Source: Opitutia bacterium UBA953 (GTDB taxonomy: Bacteria; Verrucomicrobiota; Verrucomicrobiia; Opitutales; UBA953). Taken from it: a stretch of DNA of 6,655 bases. The stretch's first letter is position 1. Each line of letters opens with the position of its first letter. The position numbers and the translations under genes are program-made. The stretch spans positions 86,664 through 93,318 of the forward strand of contig DBCR01000018.1 in NCBI GenBank assembly GCA_002293125.1, read 5' to 3'. The notes below the pieces were generated by a model. The model did no database searches and was not told the DNA's origin. It saw nothing but the letters and a program-made list of their open reading frames with translations. Shown here one piece after another: positions 1 to 5,642 of the stretch.

Positions 1-551
1 CCGAAGCTGCCGATGGCGTCGACGAGCAGGCGGACCTCGATGCCTTCTTTGGCTCGGGCGGTCAGTAGGCTCACGATCTCGCGGCCAACGGCATCGTCGC
101 TGAGGATGTAGGTCGAGAGGCTGATGCGTCGTTGGGCGCCTTTGATCTGCCGGCGCAGTTCCTCTAAGGTGTCGCGGCCATCGCGGTCGCCCAGGAGGCG
201 GAAGCGGTTGCCGCCAAAGTCCGGCTCATCGCTCAGTCGCCAGGCGACGCGGTTCACTTCTTTCTTCGCATCGGCGAGGGAGGAGTGCTTGCGTCCGCCG
301 AAGATGAAGTGGAGCAGGGCGGTCGAAAGTGGGAAGAACCAGGCCAGCGGTCCCCAGAGCAGGAGATAAGCAGGGGAGACGCGGGCCCGCATCACGCGTA
401 GCAACACATAGATCTGGCAGCCCGTGTGCACGGCCAGCATCGCTTTGTCCGGGAGCAGGTCCGCCCACTCCGCCATGAGGATTACGGCAGCCGTCAGCAG
501 CGCGAGCGTCGTGCTCCGCTTTAGCCGGCCGTATCCTTGGAACGGAACCAT
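1..551 (-). CDS. Cardiolipin synthase / phospholipase D-like membrane protein, N-terminal part (3' end beyond window)
   Basis: Reading the minus strand from ATG at 551-549 gives 183 open codons to the window edge, with an in-frame TAA four codons before the ATG. Hydrophobic stretches at about residues 14-30 and 62-84 look like two membrane segments, as in the PLDc_N region of bacterial cardiolipin synthases. The soluble part then begins, and residues 143-183 hold the family-typical LSTYIL..D..G motif followed by RAKEGIEVRLLVDAIGS, which leads into the first phospholipase D half. The HKD catalytic motifs would lie beyond the edge and are not visible. Family members join two phosphatidylglycerol molecules into cardiolipin at the inner membrane, but related PLD-like proteins differ in substrate, so no symbol is given. 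The gene follows rpsA on the same strand. Its ATG is only 36 bases past the U-tract of the rpsA terminator, so it depends on read-through or on a promoter inside rpsA. A GGAGG lies about 22 bases before the ATG, too far for a normal ribosome binding site. Confidence 0.82.
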   Translation of the reverse strand, partial: MVPFQGYGRLKRSTTLALLTAAVILMAEWADLLPDKAMLAVHTGCQIYVLLRVMRARVSPAYLLLWGPLAWFFPLSTALLHFIFGGRKHSSLADAKKEVNRVAWRLSDEPDFGGNRFRLLGDRDGRDTLEELRRQIKGAQRRISLSTYILSDDAVGREIVSLLTARAKEGIEVRLLVDAIGSF

Positions 552-587
552 GTCGCCAAGTTAGCCCTGTCCCCCTCCGTTGGGCAC

Positions 588-614
588 AAAAAAAGACCCC
601 GGTTGCCCGGGGTC
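588..614 (-). terminator. Intrinsic terminator after rpsA
   Basis: On the minus strand a perfect 8-bp stem (GACCCCGG on the plus strand at 595-602 against CCGGGGTC at 607-614) with a 4-base loop is followed by seven consecutive T (588-594). It begins 24 bases after the rpsA stop. It works in one direction only, because the plus-strand side has only a broken T-run. Confidence 0.92.
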
Positions 615-638
615 TGTTTGGTTCCTACGAAGGACAGC

Positions 639-2354
639 TTAGTTGCCGGCCTTGTCGAGGAGGTCGCCGAGACTGTTGAAGTCTCCGCTGCCCGTCGAGG
701 AGGACGAGCCGCCAGCCGAGGGGGCCGGGGCGCCGCCAGTGGACGGTCCCTTGATGCGGTCGTAGCTGCTGATTTCGGCCTGGAGGCGTTCGGCGTCGTA
801 GTTCGCGGCCTTGATCGAGAGACCGATGCGACGGTCTTCCTTGTCGATTTTGATGACGCGAGCGGTGACGTCCTGGCCGACCTTGACGACGTCCTTGACG
901 TTCTCAACGCGCTGTTCGGCGAGCTGGGAGACGTGCACGAGGCCGTCGATTTCGTCGGACAGTTCGATGAAGGCGCCGAAGTTCGCGATCTTGGAGACCT
1001 TGCCGTTGACGAGGTCGCCGATGCGGTACTTGCGGTCGATTTCGCTCCACGGATCGGTCTGGGTCTGCTTGACGCCCAGGGAGATGCGCTGCTGATCGAC
1101 GTCGACGTCGAGCACGATGGCTTCCACGTCGTCGCCCTTCTTCATGACTTCGGCCGGATTGTTGATGCGGCGGGTCCAGCTCATGTCGGACACGTGCACC
1201 ATGCCGTCGATGCCATCTTCCAGTTCGACGAACGCACCGTAGTTGGTGAGGTTGCGCACCTTGCCGCGGACGCGAGCGCCCACGGGGTAGTTGTGGCGGA
1301 CCTTTTCCCACGGATTGGTTTCGAGCTGGCGGATGCCGAGCGAGATCTTCTGTTCTTCCTTGTTGAAGTTGAGGATGACCGCGTCGACTTCCTGGCCGAC
1401 CTTGAGGATGTCAGACGGCTTCTGGACGCGCTTGGTCCAGGAGAGCTCGGAGACGTGGACGAGGCCTTCGACGCCGCCTTCGATCTCGACGAACGCACCG
1501 TAGGCGACGAGGTTGACGACCTTGCCGTGGACCTTCTGGCCGACGGGGTAGCGCTTCTCGATACCTTCCCAAGGATTGGGCTGGGTCTGCTTGAGGCCGA
1601 GGGAGACGCGTTCGCGCTCGCGATCGACTTCGACGACCATGACGGTGATTTCTTCGCCGACCTTGACGACTTCGCTCGGGTGGCCGATGCGGCCCCAGGA
1701 CATGTCGGTGACGTGCAGCAGGCCGTCGAGACCGTCGAGGTCCACGAACGCGCCGTAGTCGGTGATGTTCTTGACGACGCCACGGCGGATGACGCCGGGC
1801 TTGACCTCCTCGAGGAGCTTGCGACGGCTTTCGCCGCGCTGTTCTTCGATGAGTTCGCGACGGGAGACGACGAGGTTCTTCTTCTCCTTGTTGATCTTGA
1901 TGATCTTGAAGTCGAAGGTCTGGCCCACGAACTGTTCGAGGTTCTTGGGGGGATTGACGTCGATCTGGGAGGAAGGCATGAATGCGTCGACGCCGACGGA
2001 GACGATGAGGCCTCCCTTGACGATGGACTTGACGCGGCCCTGGACGATGGAGCCTTCCTGGCAATTGGCTTCGATGCTTTCCCACTTCCGGATCTGGAGG
2101 GCGCGATCGTAGGAGACGGTCGGGGTGCCGTCCTTGTTCTCAAGCTTCTCGAGGTAGACCTCGAGCTGCATGCCGACCTGGATTTCGGCCATGTCGGGGA
2201 ATTCGCCCTGGGGGATGAAACCCTCGGACTTGCCGTTGATGTCCACGACGACGAACTTGTCTTCGCGGATTTCGGTGACCGTGGCGTTGATCACGGAGTG
2301 TTGCTTGAGCGCGCCGAAATTGGACTCGGCGAGCAGTTTTTCCATTAGGCTCAT
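639..2354 (-). CDS. rpsA: Ribosomal protein S1 (30S ribosomal protein bS1)
   Basis: This 571-residue protein has six S1 (OB-fold) RNA-binding domains, at about residues 18-90, 98-168, 184-256, 269-343, 356-430 and 443-515. Domains 3-6 are the most alike, each with a GKV..(I/L)..YGAFV(E/D)L..G.(D/E)GL(V/L)HVS core and mostly ending in ISLG.(K/R)Q followed by NPWE. Domains 1 and 2 are divergent, as in other S1 proteins, where they anchor the protein to the ribosome. Length and domain number match Escherichia coli S1 (557 residues). S1 delivers mRNA to the 30S subunit and unfolds structured leaders. After domain 6 comes a Gly/Ser/Pro/Ala-rich tail (about 536-558) and a short ending, FNSLGDLLDKAGN, resembling the SLGDLL-type end of many S1 proteins. 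The start is ATG at 2354; ATG at 2345 (residue 4) is an alternative. No Shine-Dalgarno sequence is seen at a useful distance. A strong terminator follows. A long open frame on the opposite strand is a codon-bias shadow. Confidence 0.98.
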   Translation of the reverse strand: MSLMEKLLAESNFGALKQHSVINATVTEIREDKFVVVDINGKSEGFIPQGEFPDMAEIQVGMQLEVYLEKLENKDGTPTVSYDRALQIRKWESIEANCQEGSIVQGRVKSIVKGGLIVSVGVDAFMPSSQIDVNPPKNLEQFVGQTFDFKIIKINKEKKNLVVSRRELIEEQRGESRRKLLEEVKPGVIRRGVVKNITDYGAFVDLDGLDGLLHVTDMSWGRIGHPSEVVKVGEEITVMVVEVDRERERVSLGLKQTQPNPWEGIEKRYPVGQKVHGKVVNLVAYGAFVEIEGGVEGLVHVSELSWTKRVQKPSDILKVGQEVDAVILNFNKEEQKISLGIRQLETNPWEKVRHNYPVGARVRGKVRNLTNYGAFVELEDGIDGMVHVSDMSWTRRINNPAEVMKKGDDVEAIVLDVDVDQQRISLGVKQTQTDPWSEIDRKYRIGDLVNGKVSKIANFGAFIELSDEIDGLVHVSQLAEQRVENVKDVVKVGQDVTARVIKIDKEDRRIGLSIKAANYDAERLQAEISSYDRIKGPSTGGAPAPSAGGSSSSTGSGDFNSLGDLLDKAGN

Positions 2355-2400
2355 GTTGTTTTGACTGTTTGTCCTGGCCGTCGCGGAGGACGTTTCCAGG

Positions 2401-2422
2401 GTTTGGTTGGTTTTTTGGTTTC
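2401..2422 (-). promoter_or_regulatory. A/C-rich CCAA-repeat stretch upstream of rpsA
   Basis: Between the amidase and rpsA the minus strand carries a purine/C stretch made of repeated ACCAA units (AAACCAAAAAACCAACC and following bases), ending 46 bases before the rpsA ATG. The 20 bases before the ATG are also A/C-rich (GACAAACAGTCAAAACAAC). Similar units precede rplT and the peroxiredoxin gene. The function is unknown; an unstructured mRNA leader is one possibility. Elsewhere in the 2355-2539 gap I found no promoter I would defend. Confidence 0.35.
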
Positions 2423-2512
2423 CCGTCGGAGGGTCCGCAGACAGATGCCAGCGGGCCGATAGGAAGATCTAACGAACCGTCCGCAAGACCAGTTGGCAAG
2501 CGGATTTTGGGG

Positions 2513-2531
2513 AAAAGACGGCAGTCCGCCC
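2513..2531 (-). terminator. Weak intrinsic terminator candidate after the amidase gene
   Basis: On the minus strand, starting 8 bases after the amidase stop, GGGCGG can pair with CCGTCT around the loop ACTG. This gives six pairs, two of them G-U, and runs into TTTT followed by CCCC. The stem is short and the U-tract is brief, so termination may be partial. If real, it separates the infC-amidase transcript from rpsA. Confidence 0.42.
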
Positions 2532-2539
2532 GCCCTGGT

Positions 2540-3502
2540 TTATTTTGCGGCCGGACGGGCTCGGACCACGTAATCCACGATGCCTGCGGCTATGGCTTCG
2601 GCGATCTTCTGGCGGTAGGCCGCATCGGCGATCAGGGCGGCTTCCTTGCGGCTCGACATAAATCCGCCTTCGATGAGGACGCCCGGGCAGGATAGGGTGC
2701 GCAGGACGGCGAAGCGGGCGCGTCGGACGCCGCGATCGTCGGCCCCGGTGCTCTTCACCAAGCGCCGCTGGATGCCCCAGGCGAGCGCCATATTGGCGGT
2801 GTCGAACCGGTTCCCGGGTTCGGCGCCGGTGGTCGATTTGGCTTTGCCGGCATTGGTCGACCGCTGGCCAGCCGGGGTGAGGCAGTAGGTCTCGATGCCG
2901 TCGGCGGTGGTGTCCCCGGTGGGCCCGGCGTTATAGTGTAGGCTGATGAAGAGGTCGGCCTTGAGGGACGTGGCCATGGCGGCGCGATCATCGAGGTCCA
3001 GGAAGACGTCCTTGGTGCGGGTGAACACGACCTCGAAGCCCTGCTTTTCGAGTAGGATCTTGAGGCGAGCAGCGGTGTCGAGCGTGGCCACCTTCTCGGT
3101 GTACTTGAAGTGACCGCTGACCTTGCCGGTGTCCTTGCCGCCGTGACCGGGGTCGATCAGAATGCGTCGGACCGGATCCTTGGGCAGCTCCCAGAAAAGC
3201 GGCACAAAGACTTTATCATAGTCACGTTTGGAGACGGTGAGGTGGCCGCGCTGGGAGCCCACCGCGTCGTCGAGCAATACCTTCACGCCATCGACCAGGA
3301 CGAAGTCCTTGCTGTATTCCGCGTAGAGCGAGATGCCCGTGCGCGAGACATAGCGTTCGGAGCTACGGCCATCGCCCGCCTGGCGCGAAGCGTCACGCAG
3401 GCCGAGTTGGCGCACCGACTCCCCGAGGTAATAATCGGTCGAGGCTGCAGATAGCATCGCGCCGACGCCGAGCAGCAGAAGTATCGCTGCGAAGCGCCGC
3501 AC
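2540..3502 (-). CDS. Exported N-acetylmuramoyl-L-alanine amidase (Amidase_3 family)
   Basis: This 320-residue protein cleaves the bond between N-acetylmuramic acid and L-alanine in peptidoglycan, by family membership. Residues 1-20 form a signal peptide (two Arg, then a Leu/Ala-rich core; cleavage possibly after Ala20), so it should act in the periplasm. Residues about 50-108 form a small N-terminal region with a VDGVKVLLDD...VFVPLFW pattern, loosely like the copper-amine-oxidase N-terminal-like domains attached to some amidases. The catalytic domain spans about 112-315. Zinc ligands are read as His120 (IDPGHGGKDTG), Glu136 (TEK) and His189 (ISLHYNAG), with catalytic Glu278 (LIEGGFMSS); all are present. 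An insert at about 197-235 after GIETY lies between the His189 and Glu278 motifs. The start is GTG at 3502-3500, 4 bases after the infC stop. An AAGGA overlapping that stop is too close to the start for a normal ribosome binding site, which points to coupled re-initiation. No LysM or SPOR domain is seen. Whether it serves cell division or recycling cannot be told. Confidence 0.93.
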   Translation of the reverse strand: MRRFAAILLLLGVGAMLSAASTDYYLGESVRQLGLRDASRQAGDGRSSERYVSRTGISLYAEYSKDFVLVDGVKVLLDDAVGSQRGHLTVSKRDYDKVFVPLFWELPKDPVRRILIDPGHGGKDTGKVSGHFKYTEKVATLDTAARLKILLEKQGFEVVFTRTKDVFLDLDDRAAMATSLKADLFISLHYNAGPTGDTTADGIETYCLTPAGQRSTNAGKAKSTTGAEPGNRFDTANMALAWGIQRRLVKSTGADDRGVRRARFAVLRTLSCPGVLIEGGFMSSRKEAALIADAAYRQKIAEAIAAGIVDYVVRARPAAK

Positions 3503-3506
3503 GTCC

Positions 3507-4175
3507 TTATTCGGCGTCGTTCTCGCCGTTGTCTACGGAGGAGTCGTCCTCGCCGTCTTCTTCGCCCGGAGTCTCGTTGTGCACGAGCTTGCGCTTATTC
3601 TGCTGGACCGGGGTGAGGCCGACGACGATGGCGCGTCCGCTGCGCTTGGGCTCGTTGTCGCGCGTGCTGATGTGCGAGAGGGCCTCGATTGCCTTGGTGA
3701 TGGTGGCGATGCCGATTTCCGGGTGCTCGAGCTCGCGGTAGCGATACTGGAGCAACAGCTTGATCTTGTGGCCGTGGAAGAGGAAGTTCTCGGCGCGGCG
3801 GACCTTGATGAAGAGGTCATGCACGTCGATACGTGGGCGCAGTTTGATCTCCTTGACTTTGGTCGCGGTCTTCTGGTGCTTGTTCTTCTTGGCTTCTTCG
3901 TAGAGGTACTTGCCGTATTCCTGCAACTTGCAGACCGGCGGAACGGCGGTCGCGGCGATCTCGATGAGGTCGACGCCGAATTCACGGGCGAGGTCGAGCG
4001 CCTGCTGCGTGGGCATGACGCCCATCATCTCGCCCTTGGGAGAGATGACGCGCACTTCGGTCGCACGGATGCGGTCGTTGCGCTTCGGACCTTTGTCTTC
4101 TTTGCGGAAGTTACCGCGATTCTGGCCCGCGTTGTTCTTCGGGCGGGGGCTTTTAGGACGATAGGGCGAAGGCAT
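3507..4175 (-). CDS. infC: Translation initiation factor IF-3
   Basis: IF-3 binds the 30S subunit, keeps 50S off and checks the start codon and initiator tRNA. From ATG at 4175 the protein has 222 residues, against about 180 in E. coli. The IF3-N domain covers about 33-102, with NDRIRATEVRVISPKGEMMG and the signature VCKLQEYGKYLYEEAKK. The IF3-C domain covers about 106-192, beginning KVKEIKLRPRIDVHDL. Two extras stand out: a Pro/Lys/Asn/Arg-rich N-terminal extension (1-32) and an acidic C-terminal tail (about 201-222) rich in Glu, Asp and Asn. The start is uncertain. A GTG at 4235 in the same frame would add 20 residues, with a TAA two codons before it; ATG is preferred because of its codon and because the upstream part has no IF-3 character. 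Neither start has a Shine-Dalgarno sequence. No AUU start, the classic autoregulatory codon, was found nearby. The gene is followed at once by the amidase and is not beside rpmI-rplT, which lie on the other strand. Confidence 0.96.
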   Translation of the reverse strand: MPSPYRPKSPRPKNNAGQNRGNFRKEDKGPKRNDRIRATEVRVISPKGEMMGVMPTQQALDLAREFGVDLIEIAATAVPPVCKLQEYGKYLYEEAKKNKHQKTATKVKEIKLRPRIDVHDLFIKVRRAENFLFHGHKIKLLLQYRYRELEHPEIGIATITKAIEALSHISTRDNEPKRSGRAIVVGLTPVQQNKRKLVHNETPGEEDGEDDSSVDNGENDAE

Positions 4176-4243
4176 TAGGTACTGCGGAGGTGTCTGGCCG
4201 ATAAACTCCCCGTTTGTCGCCGATGGTTCAAGCACCGATTATC

Positions 4244-4269
4244 GCCGCCGCACCGCCTGCGCCGGCGGC
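4244..4269 (-). other. GC-rich inverted repeat directly after the peroxiredoxin stop
   Basis: A perfect 7-bp inverted repeat (GCCGCCG at 4244-4250, CGGCGGC at 4263-4269) surrounds a 12-base loop and abuts the peroxiredoxin stop codon. No T-run follows, so it is not a canonical intrinsic terminator. It could stabilise the 3' end of the mRNA or slow polymerase before infC. It lies 68 bases before the preferred infC ATG. Confidence 0.5.
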
Positions 4270-4746
4270 TTACTTCGCCGCCGCGATCGCTGCCAGGAGT
4301 TGCTTGCCGTGCTCGGCGGCCTCGACCTTGGGGATGACGCCGACGAGTTTGCCTTCGCCGTCGAAAAGGTAGGCGGCCCGGAGAGGTCCGAGGTACTTCT
4401 TTCCGTACATGGACTTTTCGACGATGGCATCGAGGGCCTTGGAGAAGAGGTCTTCCGGGTCTGCAACCAGGGTGAACTTATACCCGTGCTTAGCGGCGTA
4501 CTTGGTGTGGGAGGCACAGGTATCCCGGGAGACGGCAATTAACCTAAACCCTTGTCTAGCAATGGCTTTCTCGTTTTTACCCATCTCGGCGGCCTGTTTG
4601 TCGCAGGCGGACGTGTTGTTGCGCATATAGACGGAAACGATGGTCGGACCGTCGAGGAGGGCAGCAAACGGCCCATTGACAGGCTTGCCGTCCACCAAGG
4701 CATCTACTTTGAAAGTCAGTTTAGGCTTTTTTCTTAGGGAAAGCAT
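4270..4746 (-). CDS. Peroxiredoxin, PrxQ/BCP-like, with atypical active site
   Basis: This 158-residue protein has the AhpC/TSA thioredoxin-like fold pattern: a beta strand TIVSVY, then the peroxidatic cysteine segment MRNNTSAC (Cys48), then FRLIAVSRDTCASH, a strand FTLVADPE, and the conserved active-site arginine segment PLRAAYLFDGEGKLVGVI. The closest layout is PrxQ (bacterioferritin comigratory protein), which reduces hydroperoxides in the cytoplasm using thioredoxin. Two departures are visible. The conserved Pro of the PxxxTxxC motif is Met41, although Thr45 and Cys48 are kept. The usual PrxQ resolving cysteine five residues after Cys48 is an alanine (Ala53). The only other cysteine is Cys77, just before the conserved Ser-His, which could act as the resolving residue. 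No signal peptide is seen. ATG at 4746 is preceded by the A/C-rich CCAAACCTAAAAACC and no Shine-Dalgarno. The gene lies upstream of infC on the same strand (94 bases) and diverges from rpmI. Confidence 0.85.
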   Translation of the reverse strand: MLSLRKKPKLTFKVDALVDGKPVNGPFAALLDGPTIVSVYMRNNTSACDKQAAEMGKNEKAIARQGFRLIAVSRDTCASHTKYAAKHGYKFTLVADPEDLFSKALDAIVEKSMYGKKYLGPLRAAYLFDGEGKLVGVIPKVEAAEHGKQLLAAIAAAK

Positions 4747-4908
4747 GGTTTTTAGGTTTGGTTACATGGCAGGGGAGTGGGCTTGGCCCAGATTGTCAAA
4801 CGGCCAGCCCGATCCGCCGCTTGCCGGAAAGTGGGCCCATCTCCGCTCCCTCAGCCCTTTCCCCTTTACAAGTCCCCTCGGACGCCCTTTGTTCCGACCC
4901 TTTCCGCC
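4747..4908. promoter_or_regulatory. Divergent intergenic region between peroxiredoxin and rpmI
   Basis: This 162-base region should hold promoters for both divergent transcripts. A consensus-like TTGACA is present on the minus strand (plus-strand 4795-4800), but no good -10 box lies 16-18 bases further on, so no promoter is assigned. Two dyads share a half-site: TGGGC-TTG-GCCCA at 4778-4790 and the palindrome TGGGCCCA at 4832-4839. The last 60 bases before rpmI are pyrimidine-rich on the plus strand and have no Shine-Dalgarno site. Confidence 0.5.
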
Positions 4909-5100
4909 ATGCAAAAGACCCGCAAGTCAGTCTCCAAGCGCTTCAAAGTGACCGGTACCGGCAAAGTGATGCGCCGTTCCCCTAATGGCCGCCACCTGTT
5001 GAGCTCCAAGTCCCGCAAGCAGCGTCGTCGCGCCAACAAGTCCAAGCGCGTCGACTCCGGCTTCGAGAAGAAGATGCTGGCCAGCATGCCTTTCGCCTAA
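4909..5100 (+). CDS. rpmI: Ribosomal protein L35 (bL35)
   Basis: This 63-residue, strongly basic protein is a small component of the 50S subunit. It shows the L35 pattern: MQKTRKSVSKRFKVTGTGKV, then a conserved basic stretch with RRSPNGRHLL (residues 22-31) and a run of Lys and Arg (34-47), ending MLASMPFA. Its length is typical of the family. The frame stays open further upstream, but ATG at 4909 matches the family N-terminus (K-T-.-K-S-..-K-R-F). The ATG follows a pyrimidine-rich leader (CCGACCCTTTCCGCC) with no Shine-Dalgarno sequence. rplT follows after 84 bases on the same strand with no terminator between, so the two are probably co-transcribed as in most bacteria. infC, normally just upstream in this operon, is on the opposite strand. 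Confidence 0.97.
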   Translation: MQKTRKSVSKRFKVTGTGKVMRRSPNGRHLLSSKSRKQRRRANKSKRVDSGFEKKMLASMPFA

Positions 5101-5158
5101 ACCGGCGATCTACTTTTTGGCCGAACGGGTGTTCATTAAGGCGACCCCGAGGCCATCT

Positions 5159-5184
5159 AACCAAAACCAAAACCAAATACCAAC
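5159..5184 (+). repeat. CCAAAA short tandem repeat in the rplT leader
   Basis: The 26 bases before the rplT ATG consist only of A, C and one T. They contain CCAAAA twice in tandem (5161-5172), then CCAAAT and ACCAAC, ending directly at the ATG. The stretch replaces a Shine-Dalgarno sequence and should be unstructured in mRNA. Related CCAA-type units precede rpsA and the peroxiredoxin gene. The rest of the 5101-5184 gap shows no clear hairpin or terminator. Confidence 0.7.
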
Positions 5185-5541
5185 ATGCCTAGAGCAACCA
5201 ATGGCCCGGCCACCAAGGCCCGAAAGAAGCGCGCGATCAAAGCCGCTAAGGGCTACTTCGGAAACAAATCCCGTCTGTACGTCTACGCCCTCGAGGCCGT
5301 TCAGCGCGCGCAGAAGTTCGCTTATCGCGACCGCCGCAAGAACAAGTCGACGTTCCGCCAGCTTTGGATCGTGCGTCTCAACGCCGCCTGCCGTCCCCTC
5401 GGCATTTCCTACAGCCGTCTGATCTCTGGTCTGAAAAAGGCCAACATCACGATGGATCGTAAGAATCTGAGCGAACTGGCCATCCATGACGCCCCCGCTT
5501 TCGAAGCGATCGTCAAGAAGGCCCAGGCCGCGCTCGTCTAA
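5185..5541 (+). CDS. rplT: Ribosomal protein L20 (bL20)
   Basis: This 118-residue basic protein binds 23S rRNA early and is needed for 50S assembly. In several bacteria it also represses its own operon by binding the leader mRNA. Recognisable features are the N-terminal extension MPRATNGPATKARKKRAIKA, the conserved KGYFGNKSRLYVYA segment (residues 22-35), YRDRRKNKSTFRQLWIVRLNAACR (about 47-70), and the C-terminal globular part with GLKKANITMDRKNLSELA. Length is normal for the family. ATG at 5185 is set by the conserved MPRA start. No Shine-Dalgarno precedes it, only the A/C repeat. It is the second gene of the rpmI-rplT unit and is followed by a strong terminator. I cannot see a clear L20-binding pseudoknot in the leader by eye. 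Confidence 0.98.
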   Translation: MPRATNGPATKARKKRAIKAAKGYFGNKSRLYVYALEAVQRAQKFAYRDRRKNKSTFRQLWIVRLNAACRPLGISYSRLISGLKKANITMDRKNLSELAIHDAPAFEAIVKKAQAALV

Positions 5542-5562
5542 GACGACTTAACGTCCCTTCAC

Positions 5563-5594
5563 GAAGCCCCGGCCCTCCGGGGCTTCTTTGTTTT
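5563..5594 (+). terminator. Intrinsic terminator after rplT
   Basis: A perfect 10-bp stem (GAAGCCCCGG at 5563-5572 with CCGGGGCTTC at 5577-5586) and a 4-base loop are followed by TTTGTTTT (5587-5594). It starts 21 bases after the rplT stop and 80 bases before the pheS ATG, so it should end most rpmI-rplT transcripts before pheS. Confidence 0.93.
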
Positions 5595-5642
5595 ACGGTG
5601 CTTTCGCTTGCCGATTATCCCCTCCAACGCACAAATCAACCC

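Noticed and set aside
537..2348. A 603-codon open frame on the plus strand covering all of rpsA
   Set aside because: It is antisense to an unmistakable S1 gene. Its Asp/Val/Leu/Phe-rich, repeating composition mirrors the reverse complement of the S1 repeats, and it runs through the rpsA terminator.
2140..2499. A minus-strand open frame starting in the rpsA leader and overlapping the rpsA 5' end
   Set aside because: It overlaps rpsA in another frame, has no family features, and its later part is a frame-shifted reading of S1.
2440..2510. Possible rpsA promoter or hairpin around CTTGCCAACTGG and GTCTTGCGGAC on the minus strand
   Set aside because: The -35/-10 spacing fits poorly in every combination tried, and the inverted repeat has only 5 outer pairs with internal mismatches.
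3579..4178. A 199-codon open frame on the plus strand over infC
   Set aside because: It is antisense to a clear IF-3 gene and its composition is the reverse-complement shadow of that gene.
4772..4800. Possible sigma-70 promoter for the peroxiredoxin gene, with TTGACA on the minus strand at 4800-4795
   Set aside because: No acceptable -10 hexamer lies 16-18 bases downstream; the match to the -35 box alone is not enough.
5101..5158. Possible terminator, tRNA or L20 operator between rpmI and rplT
   Set aside because: Only a 4-bp CGGC/GCCG pairing without a proper U-tract is visible, and no cloverleaf or convincing pseudoknot.
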